From NCBI RefSeq assembly GCF_001598335.1, contig NZ_BCYT01000017.1, positions 1 to 64,000 of the forward strand: a stretch of DNA of 64,000 nt, given 5' to 3'. The notes below the pieces were generated by a model. The model was not told the DNA's origin. It saw only the letters and a list, made by a program, of their open reading frames with translations, and searched no databases. The stretch's first letter is position 1, and every line of letters starts with the position of its first letter. A program made the translations under genes and the position numbers. This DNA comes from Sphingobium abikonense NBRC 16140. Its GTDB lineage: Bacteria > Pseudomonadota > Alphaproteobacteria > Sphingomonadales > Sphingomonadaceae. Shown piece after piece: positions 44,557 through 53,772 of this stretch.

Positions 44557-46139
44557 CATACGACCAGTTTTTTCAATCCCTCGACCGTATCCGCCTCATG
44601 CGCGGGCTTGTCCTTGCGGATGCGGGCAATGCGGGGGAAACGCATGGCGAGGCCGGATTTGTGGCGCTTGCTATCGTGGATGGAATCGAACGCAACCTCC
44701 AGTACCAGCGTCTTTTCCACTTCCCGCACCGGGCCGAAGCGGTTGACCGTATTCTGGCGGACGAAGCGGTCGAGCCATTTCAGTTCCTCGTCGGTGAAGC
44801 CACTATAGGCCTTGCCCACGGGGAGCAATTCGCCGTCGGGCGTCCAGCATCCGAAGGTGTAATCCGAATAGAAGGATGAGCGTTTCCCGTGGCCGCGCTG
44901 CGCATACATCATGACGCAGTCGGCGGTCAGCGGGTCGCGCTTCCATTTATACCAGAGCGCGGCCTTGCGCCCGGCGACATAGGGGCTGTCGCGGCGTTTC
45001 AGCATCACGCCTTCAATCGCGGCATCGCGGGCCCCGGCGCGGATGTCGGCGAGGGCGGCAAAATCGTCGGCCTTGATCACCTGCGACAGGTCGAAGCGCT
45101 TCGGGTCGAGCGTCGGCACGAAAGCCTCCAGCCTGGCACGGCGCTGATGCCAGGGCTGGGCGCGCAAATCCTGATCGCCCTCGATCAACAGGTCGTAGAG
45201 GCGCACGAAGGCAGGATAGTCCTCCATCATCTTCGTAGTGACGGCCTTGCGCCCCAGACGCTGCTGGAGCGCGTTGAAGCTGGCGGCCTCGCCACCCTGA
45301 AACTCGCCCTTCACCAGCAATTCGCCATCCAGCACGGCATGGCCCGTGAAGGCAGCGGCGATTTCGGGGAAGCTGCCGCTGATGTCGTCGCCCGCGCGGC
45401 TGTAGAGGCGGGTTTCGGAGCCTGTGCCGACAATCTGGATGCGAATACCGTCCCATTTCCATTCGGCGGCATAGTCGGTGAGGTCCACGCTTTCGGCCTC
45501 CAGCGGGTGGGCGAGCATGAAGGGCCGGAAATAGGGCGTGCCTTCGGGGTCCGGGCGACCGCTGCGTCCCTCCGCCCAATCGAACAGTGCGGCGTAGGGC
45601 GGAGAGAGGGCGTGCCACACCTGCTCGACATCGTCGACGTCGAGATCGAAGGCCTGGGCGAAGCCGGTCTTGGCCAGACGGGCGGAAATGCCGACGCGCA
45701 GTCCCCCGGTCGCCAGCTTCAACAGCGCGAACCGACCGGAGGAATCGAGATGATCCATCATCTGCGCCAGCGTGTCGGGGGCGGCGGCGCGGGTCACATT
45801 CTGGAGACGACCGATGACGGCGGAGAGGCTGAGCGATCCATCATCCAGTTCAGCCGGCTGATCGGTGCGCTTGGGCCAGAGCAGGGCCACGGTTTCGGCA
45901 AGGTCGCCGACATAGTCGCGGCTCATTTCGTAGAGGATGGGATCGGTGCGGGCACGGATCATGTCGCCGATGGCGGAGGATTTGACTGCTTTGAGGTCAA
46001 GGCTGCCAGTGAGCGCGGCCAGTGCCCAGCCACGGTCGGGATCGGGCGCGGCCCGCATATAGGCGGCGATCAGGCCGAGCTTCCCGTTGCGTGACCGGGT
46101 ATAGACGAGGCCGTCGAGCAGCTGGGAAAAGGCGCGCAT
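44556..46139 (-). CDS. ATP-dependent DNA ligase (cisplatin-damage-response type)
   Basis: 527 aa. The N-terminal ligase domain (about 1-200) is followed by the adenylation domain (about 205-400; motif I EWKWDGIRIQ with the AMP-accepting Lys, LDGELLVKG, and EGVMLKRRDSPY) and the OB fold (about 410-527; LWYKWKRDPL motif V, FGCWTPDGELLPVGKAYSGFTD). Family members lie in a proteobacterial operon with an MBL exonuclease, a large Lhr-type helicase and a phosphoesterase, linked to interstrand or cisplatin-type damage. The start MRAFSQLLDGL at 46139 is preferred over an upstream ATG. It lies 103 bp downstream of the exonuclease gene on the same strand. Confidence 0.92.
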   Translation of the reverse strand: MRAFSQLLDGLVYTRSRNGKLGLIAAYMRAAPDPDRGWALAALTGSLDLKAVKSSAIGDMIRARTDPILYEMSRDYVGDLAETVALLWPKRTDQPAELDDGSLSLSAVIGRLQNVTRAAAPDTLAQMMDHLDSSGRFALLKLATGGLRVGISARLAKTGFAQAFDLDVDDVEQVWHALSPPYAALFDWAEGRSGRPDPEGTPYFRPFMLAHPLEAESVDLTDYAAEWKWDGIRIQIVGTGSETRLYSRAGDDISGSFPEIAAAFTGHAVLDGELLVKGEFQGGEAASFNALQQRLGRKAVTTKMMEDYPAFVRLYDLLIEGDQDLRAQPWHQRRARLEAFVPTLDPKRFDLSQVIKADDFAALADIRAGARDAAIEGVMLKRRDSPYVAGRKAALWYKWKRDPLTADCVMMYAQRGHGKRSSFYSDYTFGCWTPDGELLPVGKAYSGFTDEELKWLDRFVRQNTVNRFGPVREVEKTLVLEVAFDSIHDSKRHKSGLAMRFPRIARIRKDKPAHEADTVEGLKKLVV

Positions 46140-46242
46140 CAGCCAGCCCCATTCGTTTCTAGCATGGTCGAGCAATCATATCCAAGCGACATCTGCTTCT
46201 CGACGTCGCTCGAAGCGAACGGATGTTGGGGGAGGAATTGCA

Positions 46243-47235
46243 TCACCCTTCATCCTCATCTTCGCGACCGACCAGCGCGAGGGCACGAGCGCGGATCTGG
46301 TGGGTCATGCACCAGTGCAGCAGCGCCTCTTCTCGACCATGGGTGATCCAGGTTTCGGTTGGCGCGACTTCGCGGATCGTGTCGGTAAGCTCGTCCCAGT
46401 CGGCATGGTCGGAAATGACGAGAGGAAGCTCGACATTCTTCTGCCGGGCACGCTGGCGCACGCGCATCCAGCCTGAGGCCATGGCGTTGATCGGATCGGG
46501 CAGGCGGCGGCTCCAGCGATCGTTGAGCGCGGAAGGGGGAGAGAGGATGATGTGGCCGCGCATATCCTTGGCCGCGACGCCGGTGGCGGGGCGCAGTTCG
46601 CCAAGGTCTACGCCAAAATCCTGATAAAGCGAGCACATGCGTTCCAGCGCGCCATGGATATAGATGGCGTCATGATGGCCGCGGCCGCGCAATTCGCTGA
46701 TGACCCGCTGCGCCTTCCCCAGGGCATAGGCGCCGACGAGGACGCAACGATCGGGATTGGCGTGGAGCGCGGCGAGCAGGCGATCCATCTCGCTGCCGGT
46801 GTCGGGATGACGAAAGACTGGGAGGCCGAACGTCGCTTCGGTGACGAAAATGTCGCAGGGGACGGGTTCGAATGGCAGGCAGGTGGGGTCGGGTCGGCGT
46901 TTATAGTCGCCGGTCACGACCACGCGTTCGCCGGCATGTTCCAACAGGATCTGCGCTGATCCCAGCACATGGCCGGCGGGCACATAGCGGATGCGCACGC
47001 CGCCCAGCCGCACCTCTTCGCCATAGTCCACCGCCGTGCCGCTGGCCGTGCCATAGCGCAGGCCCATGATCGCCAGCGTTTCGCGCGTCGCCCAGACATG
47101 GCCGTGCCCGCCGCGCGCATGATCGGCATGGCCGTGCGTCACCAAGGCGCGCTCCTGCGGCAGGGACGGGTCGATCCACGCATCGGCGGGGCGGACATAA
47201 ATGCCGGTCGGGTGCGGTTCGATCCAATGCGCCAT
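46243..47235 (-). CDS. Ligase-associated DNA exonuclease (metallo-beta-lactamase fold)
   Basis: 330 aa. The MBL/beta-CASP nuclease motifs are ALVTHGHADHARGG near residue 30 (HxHxDH), AGHVLGSAQILLE near 86, VTGDYKRRPDPT near 106 and ISDHADWDELTD near 280. It belongs to the family always found with the cisplatin-response ligase and presumably trims ends before ligation. The start MAHWIEPHPTGI at 47235 is typical. An in-frame ATG 28 codons earlier encodes Pro/Cys-rich sequence and is rejected. The helicase and phosphoesterase partners are not beside it. Confidence 0.92.
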   Translation of the reverse strand: MAHWIEPHPTGIYVRPADAWIDPSLPQERALVTHGHADHARGGHGHVWATRETLAIMGLRYGTASGTAVDYGEEVRLGGVRIRYVPAGHVLGSAQILLEHAGERVVVTGDYKRRPDPTCLPFEPVPCDIFVTEATFGLPVFRHPDTGSEMDRLLAALHANPDRCVLVGAYALGKAQRVISELRGRGHHDAIYIHGALERMCSLYQDFGVDLGELRPATGVAAKDMRGHIILSPPSALNDRWSRRLPDPINAMASGWMRVRQRARQKNVELPLVISDHADWDELTDTIREVAPTETWITHGREEALLHWCMTHQIRARALALVGREDEDEG

Positions 47236-47381
47236 GGGGCAAGAAGATGGGAAGGGGCATGGCGGTTCCGCAAGGCCAGGCGGAAAAGGCGAGTCATCGC
47301 GCGGTAACGCGCGCGTCACCGCGCCGACACGCCATTGCCCTATCGCGCGCGGATAGGAACGCGCAGCGGGGAGTCGCGATC

Positions 47382-48602
47382 ATGGCCTTTTCAGCCCACC
47401 GGACCATTACCAAGGCGGTGCACCGGCATCGCCATTTGTCGAAGCAGGGCCTGCTGGAGCGCGCCTTCACCTTCGCCTTTCGCGGACTGGTCTATGCCCA
47501 GATATGGGAAGACCCGGCGGTCGACATGGAGGCGCTGGCGATCCAGCCCGACAGCCATGTGGTGACGATCGCGTCGGGCGGTTGCAACGTGCTGTCCTAT
47601 CTGACTGCGGATCCGGCAAAGATCACGGCGGTGGATTTGAACACCGCGCATATCGCGCTCAACCGGCTGAAACTGGTGGCGGCGCGGACTCTGCCCGACC
47701 ATGCGACTTTCCACCGCTTTTTCGCGCAGGCCGACGATCGCGCCAATATCGCGGCCTATCGCGACCTTGTGGCGCCGCATCTGGACGAGGCGACGCGGCG
47801 CTATTGGGAGGGGCGCGACCTGATCGGGCGGCGGCGCATCGGCGGGTTCGCGCGTGGGATATACAAGCATGGCCTGCTGGGTCGCTTCATCGGCGCGGCG
47901 CACCTGCTGGCGCGTTTGCATGGCGTCAACCCCAGGCGGATGCTGGATGCGCGGTCGCGCGAGGAGCAACTGGAGATTTTCGAGCGCGAATTGGCACCGA
48001 TCTTCGACAGGGGCTTTGTGCGCTGGCTGACCAGCCAGCCGGCATCGCTGTTCGGCCTCGGCATCCCGCCCGCGCAGTTCGAGGCGCTGGCCGGGGACGC
48101 GCGCATGGATGCGGTGTTGAAAGCGCGGCTGAAGAAACTGGCCTGTGACTTTGATCTGAAAGACAATTATTTTGCGGTGCAGGCTTTCGGGCGCGGCTAT
48201 GCAGGGGGTGAGGGGCCATTGCCGCCCTATCTTCAGGCGGGAAACCATGAGGCGATACGGGAGCGGGCCGGGCGCGTGGACGTGCGGCATGTCAATTTCA
48301 CCGACTTCCTCGCGAGCCAGCCGGCCGCGTCCTGCGACCGCTATATCCTGCTTGATGCGCAGGACTGGATGGACGACGCGCAATTGAATGCGCTCTGGGC
48401 GCAGATTACGCGAACGGCGAAGCCGGGCGCGCGGGTTCTGTTCCGCACCGCGGGTGAGCCGAGCATCCTGCCGGGCCGGGTGAGCGAGGCGGTGCTGGGG
48501 CGCTGGAAATATCGCGCCGACGCGTCGCGCGACTATACCGCGCGCGACCGGTCGGCCATTTATGGCGGCGTGCACCTCTATGTGCTGAAGGACGATGCGT
48601 GA
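47382..48602 (+). CDS. btaA: S-adenosylmethionine:diacylglycerol 3-amino-3-carboxypropyl transferase (BtaA)
   Basis: 406 aa, membrane-associated. It makes diacylglyceryl-homoserine, first step to the phosphorus-free betaine lipid DGTS. DUF3419 features are AFTFAFRGLVYAQIWEDPAVDM near residues 27-48, the SAM-site-like VTIASGGCNVLSYL near 63, AVDLNTAHIALNRLK near 86, DNYFAVQAFGRGY near 265 and ILLDAQDWM near 325. The start MAFSAHRT has GGGGAG upstream; a longer open frame upstream is basic and unlike the family. It overlaps btaB by GTGA. Confidence 0.93.
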   Translation: MAFSAHRTITKAVHRHRHLSKQGLLERAFTFAFRGLVYAQIWEDPAVDMEALAIQPDSHVVTIASGGCNVLSYLTADPAKITAVDLNTAHIALNRLKLVAARTLPDHATFHRFFAQADDRANIAAYRDLVAPHLDEATRRYWEGRDLIGRRRIGGFARGIYKHGLLGRFIGAAHLLARLHGVNPRRMLDARSREEQLEIFERELAPIFDRGFVRWLTSQPASLFGLGIPPAQFEALAGDARMDAVLKARLKKLACDFDLKDNYFAVQAFGRGYAGGEGPLPPYLQAGNHEAIRERAGRVDVRHVNFTDFLASQPAASCDRYILLDAQDWMDDAQLNALWAQITRTAKPGARVLFRTAGEPSILPGRVSEAVLGRWKYRADASRDYTARDRSAIYGGVHLYVLKDDA

Positions 48603-49243
48603 GCGACCATCGGGGGCTGATGGACGGGGTCTATCGCTACCAGCGGCACATTTATGACCTGACGCGCAAATATTATCTGCTGGGCCGGGACGGGCTGATC
48701 GCTGATCTCGACATGCCTGATGGCGGGGCGGTGCTGGAGATTGGCTGCGGCACCGGGCGCAATCTGATCGCGGCGGGAAAGGCGTGGCCAAACGCTGCGC
48801 TCCATGGCGTAGACATATCGGGAGCGATGCTGGAGACGGCGCGCGCAGCCGTGACAAAGGCCGGCATGGCAAGGCGCGTGATCCTGGCGCAAGGCGACGC
48901 CTGCGGTTTCGATGCAAAGGCGCTGTTCGGGCGCGCGACCTTCGACCGGGTGTTCATCAGCTATGCGCTCTCCATGATCCCGGACTGGGAAGCGGCATTG
49001 GCCCAAGCGGCGCATTGCGTGGCGCCGGGCGGCAGGCTGGAGATCGTCGATTTCGGGCAACAGGAGCGCTTGCCCGCAGTCTGGAAGCGGGCGCTTTTCG
49101 GCTGGTTGGCGCGCTTCCACGTTGCGCCGCGGGGCGATCTGGCATCGGCCCTGGCGAACGCTGCCGATGCGACGCGAGGCCGATCCTATGTCCGGGTGCT
49201 GTACCGGGGCTATGCGATCCGCGCTGGCCTGTGTCGGGCCTGA
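48599..49243 (+). CDS. btaB: Diacylglyceryl-homoserine N-methyltransferase (BtaB)
   Basis: 214 aa, SAM-dependent. It adds three methyl groups to diacylglyceryl-homoserine to give DGTS. Class I methyltransferase motifs are VLEIGCGTGRNLI near residue 45, LHGVDISGAML near 68, FDRVFISYALSMIPDW near 115 and LEIVDFG near 145. The N-terminal YRYQRHIYDLTRKYYLLGRD is typical of BtaB. The GTG start overlaps btaA, making a two-gene operon. DGTS usually replaces phospholipids under phosphate starvation; no obvious Pho box was seen upstream. Confidence 0.92.
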   Translation: MSDHRGLMDGVYRYQRHIYDLTRKYYLLGRDGLIADLDMPDGGAVLEIGCGTGRNLIAAGKAWPNAALHGVDISGAMLETARAAVTKAGMARRVILAQGDACGFDAKALFGRATFDRVFISYALSMIPDWEAALAQAAHCVAPGGRLEIVDFGQQERLPAVWKRALFGWLARFHVAPRGDLASALANAADATRGRSYVRVLYRGYAIRAGLCRA

Positions 49244-49368
49244 ACGCCTCCCGACAAAGTTTATAGTCGTAGATAATCCTTCCTTAGTCCTTTGCATTTG
49301 TGTTTCGGTGGATTGCAGTTACGGTTCGCCCCGATCGGCTAACAGGCCGGCGATCAGGAGGGGATATC

Positions 49369-50292
49369 GTGGGGCAGCCGGTCGGCGTGATCATGGACGA
49401 GCGGAATCCGGCCATTCTGGCGTCCGTTGGATCAACGGGCGTCGAATTTGCCTTGCCCTCATCTCGGGCTGGGGACGTGCATGGGATCGAACGGATCGAT
49501 GCCAAGGAATGTCCGACATTTACCGACGCCTTGATGCGCTTTGCACGGCAGCATGGCTTGGCGCTCCGCGATTGCCGATTGTTCATGTCGATCGCCGGCG
49601 CGATCAACGGCAGCACATTTCGGCCAACCAATGGACGCTGGTTCATCACTTTGTCGGGTCTTCGCGCAGTGACGGCGGGCGAGCCCATGATCGTGAATGA
49701 TGTGGCGGCCATTGCCTGGGCGACCGCCGACCGCCCAGCCGGGGTGGCCTTTGGATCAGGAAGTGGCATAGCGTCCGCGCGGGAAGGGAGGCATGCCATC
49801 GCCTCTGCCTGGCGGGGTGGCCTTGGCGCTGCCTGCGTCGATCGGACGGGCGATCGCGCCACGGTCATTTCCAGCGAGGCCGGCCATACGCCTTTTGCAA
49901 TTCATGATGAGGATGACTGGAGCATGGCCCAGGCCTGCATCGCGCGCCATGGCGATGCGTCCTATGAACGCATCCTGTTTGACATGATGGATGGCCAGAT
50001 GCTGCATCGGCGGCTGGAAGGCGCGGAATTGCTCGATCGCTTCGCCGTCGTGCTGGGCCGCTATGTTGCCGAGGTGGCGTTGACCTTTGCAGCCTTTGAC
50101 GGCGTCTATCTATCCGGGTCGCTATTCGAGCGGATCGTCCAGGCAGGGTTGGGTGACACTTTCCGTATCGCATTCGAAGGGCGCGGAAAGCTCAAGCCGA
50201 TCCTGCAACAGGTGCCGACTCTCTATTTCGCCCTGACCAACGGCTCGCTCAACGGACTGTCGATCCTGTATAATCGCTCAAGCCGTCGATGA
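49369..50292 (+). CDS. Glucokinase-family (Glk) protein with degenerate ATP-binding motif
   Basis: 307 aa. The start is GTG at 49369 behind AGGAGGGG. The fold matches bacterial Glk (PF02685): IVNDVAAIAWA near residue 125 keeps the catalytic Asp, SSEAGHTPFA near 188 matches the SxxGGH region, and the C-terminal LSGSLFERIVQAGLG and FEGRGKLKPILQQVP match Glk. The phosphate-1 motif, normally DxGGTNxRxAL, reads ASVGSTGVEFAL, losing the Asp, one Gly, the Asn and the Arg. The adenosine loop is also altered (GSGSGIA). It may be a sugar-binding regulator or a very weak kinase. Confidence 0.75.
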   Translation: MGQPVGVIMDERNPAILASVGSTGVEFALPSSRAGDVHGIERIDAKECPTFTDALMRFARQHGLALRDCRLFMSIAGAINGSTFRPTNGRWFITLSGLRAVTAGEPMIVNDVAAIAWATADRPAGVAFGSGSGIASAREGRHAIASAWRGGLGAACVDRTGDRATVISSEAGHTPFAIHDEDDWSMAQACIARHGDASYERILFDMMDGQMLHRRLEGAELLDRFAVVLGRYVAEVALTFAAFDGVYLSGSLFERIVQAGLGDTFRIAFEGRGKLKPILQQVPTLYFALTNGSLNGLSILYNRSSRR

Positions 50293-50299
50293 CCTTCGC

Positions 50300-51526
50300 T
50301 CAGGCCGCCTGGCGCTCCAGCAGTTCCAGGTCCAGCCGGTCCCAGATTTCCACGAGCGCCGCCACCAGGTCGCGCATCATCTCTTCGGTATGCGCGGGGC
50401 CGGGGGTGAAGCGCAGCCGTTCGGTGCCGCGGGGGACGGTGGGATAATTGATGGGCTGCACATAGGCGCCATATTCGGCGAGCAATATGTCGCTGATTCG
50501 CTTGGCCTTTACCGGGTCGCCGACCATCAGCGGGACGATATGGGTAACGGACGGCATGACCGGCAGGCCAGCGTCGCCCATCAGTTGCTTGAGGAGAGCG
50601 GCCGACGCCTGCTGCCCCTCGCGCTCTCCGCTGGAGGCTTTCAAGTGCCGCACGCTGGCCAACACGCCCGCAACCAGCACCGGCGACAGCGAAGTGGTGA
50701 AGATGAAGCCGGGCGCATAGCTGCGGATCACGTCGACGATCATCTGGTCGGCCGCGATATAGCCGCCCATGACGCCGAACGCCTTGCCCAGCGTGCCTTC
50801 GATGATGGTGACGCGGTCGGCGACGTCATCACGTTCCGAAATGCCGCCGCCGCGTGCGCCATACATGCCCACGGCATGGACTTCGTCGAGATAGGTGAGC
50901 GCATTATATTCGTCGGCCAGATCGCAGATCGCGGCGATGGGGGCGATGTCCCCATCCATCGAATAGACGCTTTCGAACGCGATCAGCTTGGGGGTGTCGG
51001 GGTCTTCGGCCGCCAGCAGCTCGCGCAGGTGATCGACGTCATTGTGGCGGAACACGCGCTTTTCGCAGCCCGAATTGCGGATACCCGCGATCATCGAGGC
51101 GTGGTTGAGTTCGTCGGAAAAGATGATGCAGCCGGGCAGCAGCTTGGCGAGCGTGGAGAGCGTCGCTTCGTTCGAGACATAGCCCGAGGTGAAGAGCAGC
51201 GCGCCTTCCTTGCTATGCAGGTCGGCGAGTTCGGCTTCCAGATCGACATGATAATGCGTGTTGCCGCCAATGTTGCGGGTGCCGCCCGAACCTGCGCCAA
51301 CGTCGTGCAGCGCTTCTTCCATGGCAGCGACGACCTTGGGATGCTGGCCCATGGCGAGATAGTCGTTGGAGCACCAGACGGTGATTGGCTTCGGGCCATT
51401 ATGACCGTGGAAGCAGCGCGCGTTGGGGAAAGCGCCCTTGTTTCGCAGGATGTCGATGAAGACGCGATAGCGGCCTTCGCTGTGGAGCCGGTCGATCGCC
51501 TGCGAAAAGATGTGCTTGTAATTCAC
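50300..51526 (-). CDS. hemA: 5-aminolevulinate synthase
   Basis: 408 aa, PLP enzyme. It condenses glycine with succinyl-CoA to 5-aminolevulinate, the alphaproteobacterial (C4) entry to tetrapyrroles. Features are [14 protein letters not shown] near residue 50, [15 protein letters not shown] near 79, [11 protein letters not shown] near 213 and the PLP Lys in [15 protein letters not shown] near 244. The length is standard. The start [20 protein letters not shown] is the family N-terminus. It is convergent with the glucokinase-like gene (7 bp apart) and followed upstream by murI on the same strand. Confidence 0.97.
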   Translation of the reverse strand: MNYKHIFSQAIDRLHSEGRYRVFIDILRNKGAFPNARCFHGHNGPKPITVWCSNDYLAMGQHPKVVAAMEEALHDVGAGSGGTRNIGGNTHYHVDLEAELADLHSKEGALLFTSGYVSNEATLSTLAKLLPGCIIFSDELNHASMIAGIRNSGCEKRVFRHNDVDHLRELLAAEDPDTPKLIAFESVYSMDGDIAPIAAICDLADEYNALTYLDEVHAVGMYGARGGGISERDDVADRVTIIEGTLGKAFGVMGGYIAADQMIVDVIRSYAPGFIFTTSLSPVLVAGVLASVRHLKASSGEREGQQASAALLKQLMGDAGLPVMPSVTHIVPLMVGDPVKAKRISDILLAEYGAYVQPINYPTVPRGTERLRFTPGPAHTEEMMRDLVAALVEIWDRLDLELLERQAA

Positions 51527-51705
51527 TACGCTTCTTCCCGTTCATTCGCGCGCATATTGTCGTTCTGGGCGCGCCCTTCCTCTGCCCTTGAGGTCGCATT
51601 TACCCGCGTGGTTCGTCCATTACCAGCGATAACCATTCGCAGCCTTAGGGAGAAATAGCTATCACACTGATCGGGAGCGCGGCATTGGACAAATGGCCTA
51701 CCCCG

Positions 51706-52509
51706 TCAGAGTTGATCGATCTGGTCGAGGCCATAGCGGGCCAAAGCCGGGCGCAACCTTTGCTGCTGATCGTCAAGACGGGTGAAGACGGCGGTTCCGG
51801 GCGTTGGCGCTGCCGGCCAGCTCTGCCCCTGGGTCAGGAAGGCGATGCGGCGGGCGATGCCGTCCCCGCCATGGACGAAGCCCATGGGATGGGGCGCGGC
51901 GGCGGCAAGCTCTGCCTCCACCAGCGGGAAATGGGTGCAGGCCAAAACCACCATGTCCATGCGCTCGCCACCCGGCTGGCTCGTAAGCCCCGCAAGCGCC
52001 GCGCGGGCGACCTGCGGATCGAGCGGCTCGCCGCGCAGCTTGGTTTCGGCCAGTTGCACCAGCGCAGCCGATCCATGGCGCAGGACGGTGCAGTCGGCGC
52101 CATGTTCGGCGGCGAGCCGGTCGACATAAGGCTGGCGCACCGTCGCGTCGGTGCCGAGCACGCCGAAGACGCGGCTTTTCGACAGGAGCGCGGCGGGCTT
52201 GATCGCCGGGACCGTGCCAACGACCGGTATGTCGAGCGCCGCGCGAACGGCCGCAAGCGCGATGGTCGAGGCGGTATTGCAGGCGATGACGGCCAGGCGG
52301 GGGCGATAGCGCTCGACCAGGCGGCCGAGCAAGGCGGGCACGCGCGCGGCGATTTCCGCCTCGCTTTTGGTGCCATAGGGAAAGCCTGCGCTGTCGGCGG
52401 CATAGATGATGGGTGCGGTGGGCAGTATGTTCCGGACGGGGGCAAGGATCGAAAGACCGCCCACGCCGGAATCGAAAAAGAGAAGGGGAGCTTCGGGGGC
52501 GACCGTCAT
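51706..52509 (-). CDS. murI: Glutamate racemase
   Basis: 267 aa, cytosolic. It makes D-glutamate for peptidoglycan. It is a cofactor-independent racemase with FFDSGVGGLSIL near residue 11, AVIACNTASTIAL near 70 (first catalytic Cys) and VVLACTHFPLVE near 183 (second catalytic Cys). The start MTVAPEAPLLFFDSG at 52509 is preferred to an ATG 12 codons upstream. It lies 51 bp downstream of the DUF4126 gene on the same strand. Confidence 0.96.
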   Translation of the reverse strand: MTVAPEAPLLFFDSGVGGLSILAPVRNILPTAPIIYAADSAGFPYGTKSEAEIAARVPALLGRLVERYRPRLAVIACNTASTIALAAVRAALDIPVVGTVPAIKPAALLSKSRVFGVLGTDATVRQPYVDRLAAEHGADCTVLRHGSAALVQLAETKLRGEPLDPQVARAALAGLTSQPGGERMDMVVLACTHFPLVEAELAAAAPHPMGFVHGGDGIARRIAFLTQGQSWPAAPTPGTAVFTRLDDQQQRLRPALARYGLDQIDQL

Positions 52510-52560
52510 GCCCGCTTCTGTTGCGGGCCGGCGCTGACCTGTCAACGCCCCCGCGCCATG

Positions 52561-53001
52561 TCAGCGGGTGACGGCGAGTCCGCCGGCCAGGACCACGGCG
52601 TCCTCGATCGCGCCGGTCGGGACCTGGCCATAAGCGCGCATCGCCTTCTTGCGGAGGGCTAGGCCCGCATAGGCGCTGGCGATGGCGGCGGTGACGGCCG
52701 TGGCGGCGCCCAGCGCGCCTTTGCCGCGTGGGGCGAGGACGGCGCCGGCAAAGGCCGACGTCATGACACGTACCGCCAGGCCGCGCTTGACCGTGCGGTC
52801 GGGCGCGCTTTCCATCTTGTCGCCCGCCATCTCCAAGCCCGCGAGCGCGACCGCGCCCGATGCGATCAGCGGATTGGAAAGCAGCGCGGTCGCACGCGGC
52901 GCATTGGGCAGCAGCCCGTCGCGCGCCGCGCCTGCCAGCACGGCCAGCGGGGTGAGCGAGCGCTGGCCGGCAACAAGGCCGATGAGGGCGGATCGAAGCA
53001 T
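52561..53001 (-). CDS. DUF4126 family membrane protein
   Basis: 146 aa. Ala/Gly-rich with several weak hydrophobic helices. The N-terminus MLRSALIGLVAGQRSLTPLAVLAGA and the central GLAVRVMTSAFAGAVLAPRGKGALGAATAVTAAIASAYAG (in pieces) match DUF4126. The function is unknown. The start at 53001 has GGAGA 8 nt upstream; in-frame ATGs at 53016 and 53106 would add 5 or 35 residues, the longer one giving an implausible second hydrophobic leader. It is divergent from plsY. Confidence 0.7.
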   Translation of the reverse strand: MLRSALIGLVAGQRSLTPLAVLAGAARDGLLPNAPRATALLSNPLIASGAVALAGLEMAGDKMESAPDRTVKRGLAVRVMTSAFAGAVLAPRGKGALGAATAVTAAIASAYAGLALRKKAMRAYGQVPTGAIEDAVVLAGGLAVTR

Positions 53002-53160
53002 AGGGGCAGTCTCCATCATGTCGGGCAGGACTGGCATAAGCGTCTGAACGATCAAAAGGATGCTTGTGACGAGAGGCTTCATCAGGATGCGGCGCAGCTT
53101 CGCCATTGCTCCGTGCGGCTGTCACGCTATGGTCGCGGGCACCTTCTACCGGCGATGTTC

Positions 53161-53772
53161 ATGACACCTTATTGGCTGCTCCCCTCCCTTGTCCTCATTC
53201 TTGGCTATCTGCTTGGCTCCATCCCCTTTGGCCTGCTGCTGACGCGCATCACCGGCGCGGGCGACCTGCGGCAGATCGGGTCGGGGAATATCGGCGCGAC
53301 CAATGTTCTGCGTACCGGTCGCAAGGGGCTGGCGGCCGCGACCTTGCTGCTCGATTTGCTGAAGGGCGTTGCGGCGGTGCTGGTCGGCGCGGCGATTGTC
53401 GACGGGGGCGGGCCGATGGCTGGCGCCATGGCTTTCATCGGCCATTGCTATCCGGTCTGGTTGCGTTTTGCCGGGGGCAAGGGCGTGGCGACGATGATGG
53501 GGGTCGTGACCGCGCTTTACTGGCCTGCGGGCATCGTTTTTGCGCTGGTGTGGCTCGGTCTGTTGTTCGGCACGCGCTGGTCATCGGTCGGCGGCATGGC
53601 GGCGGGGATCAGTGCGCCGGTTGCGATGTGGGCGTTCGGGCGGATGGAGCTGGTGCCCGTCGCCCTGGCCATGGCGCTGATCCTGCTGTGGCGGCATCGC
53701 GCCAATATCGCGCGGCTGATGAAGGGCGAGGAGCCAAAGGTCGGCGCATCCAAGTCGGCTGCGCCTGAATGA
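53161..53772 (+). CDS. plsY: Glycerol-3-phosphate acyltransferase PlsY
   Basis: 203 aa, inner membrane with about five helices. It acylates glycerol-3-phosphate from acyl-phosphate (PlsX product), starting phospholipid synthesis. The three PlsY motifs are present: LLGSIPFGLLL and GSGNIGATNVLRTGRKG (near 16 and 38), GHCYPVWLRFAGGKGVATM (near 96) and the last near FGRMELVPVALAM. The start may be ATG 53155 or 53161. It overlaps dprA by ATGA. Confidence 0.95.
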   Translation: MTPYWLLPSLVLILGYLLGSIPFGLLLTRITGAGDLRQIGSGNIGATNVLRTGRKGLAAATLLLDLLKGVAAVLVGAAIVDGGGPMAGAMAFIGHCYPVWLRFAGGKGVATMMGVVTALYWPAGIVFALVWLGLLFGTRWSSVGGMAAGISAPVAMWAFGRMELVPVALAMALILLWRHRANIARLMKGEEPKVGASKSAAPE

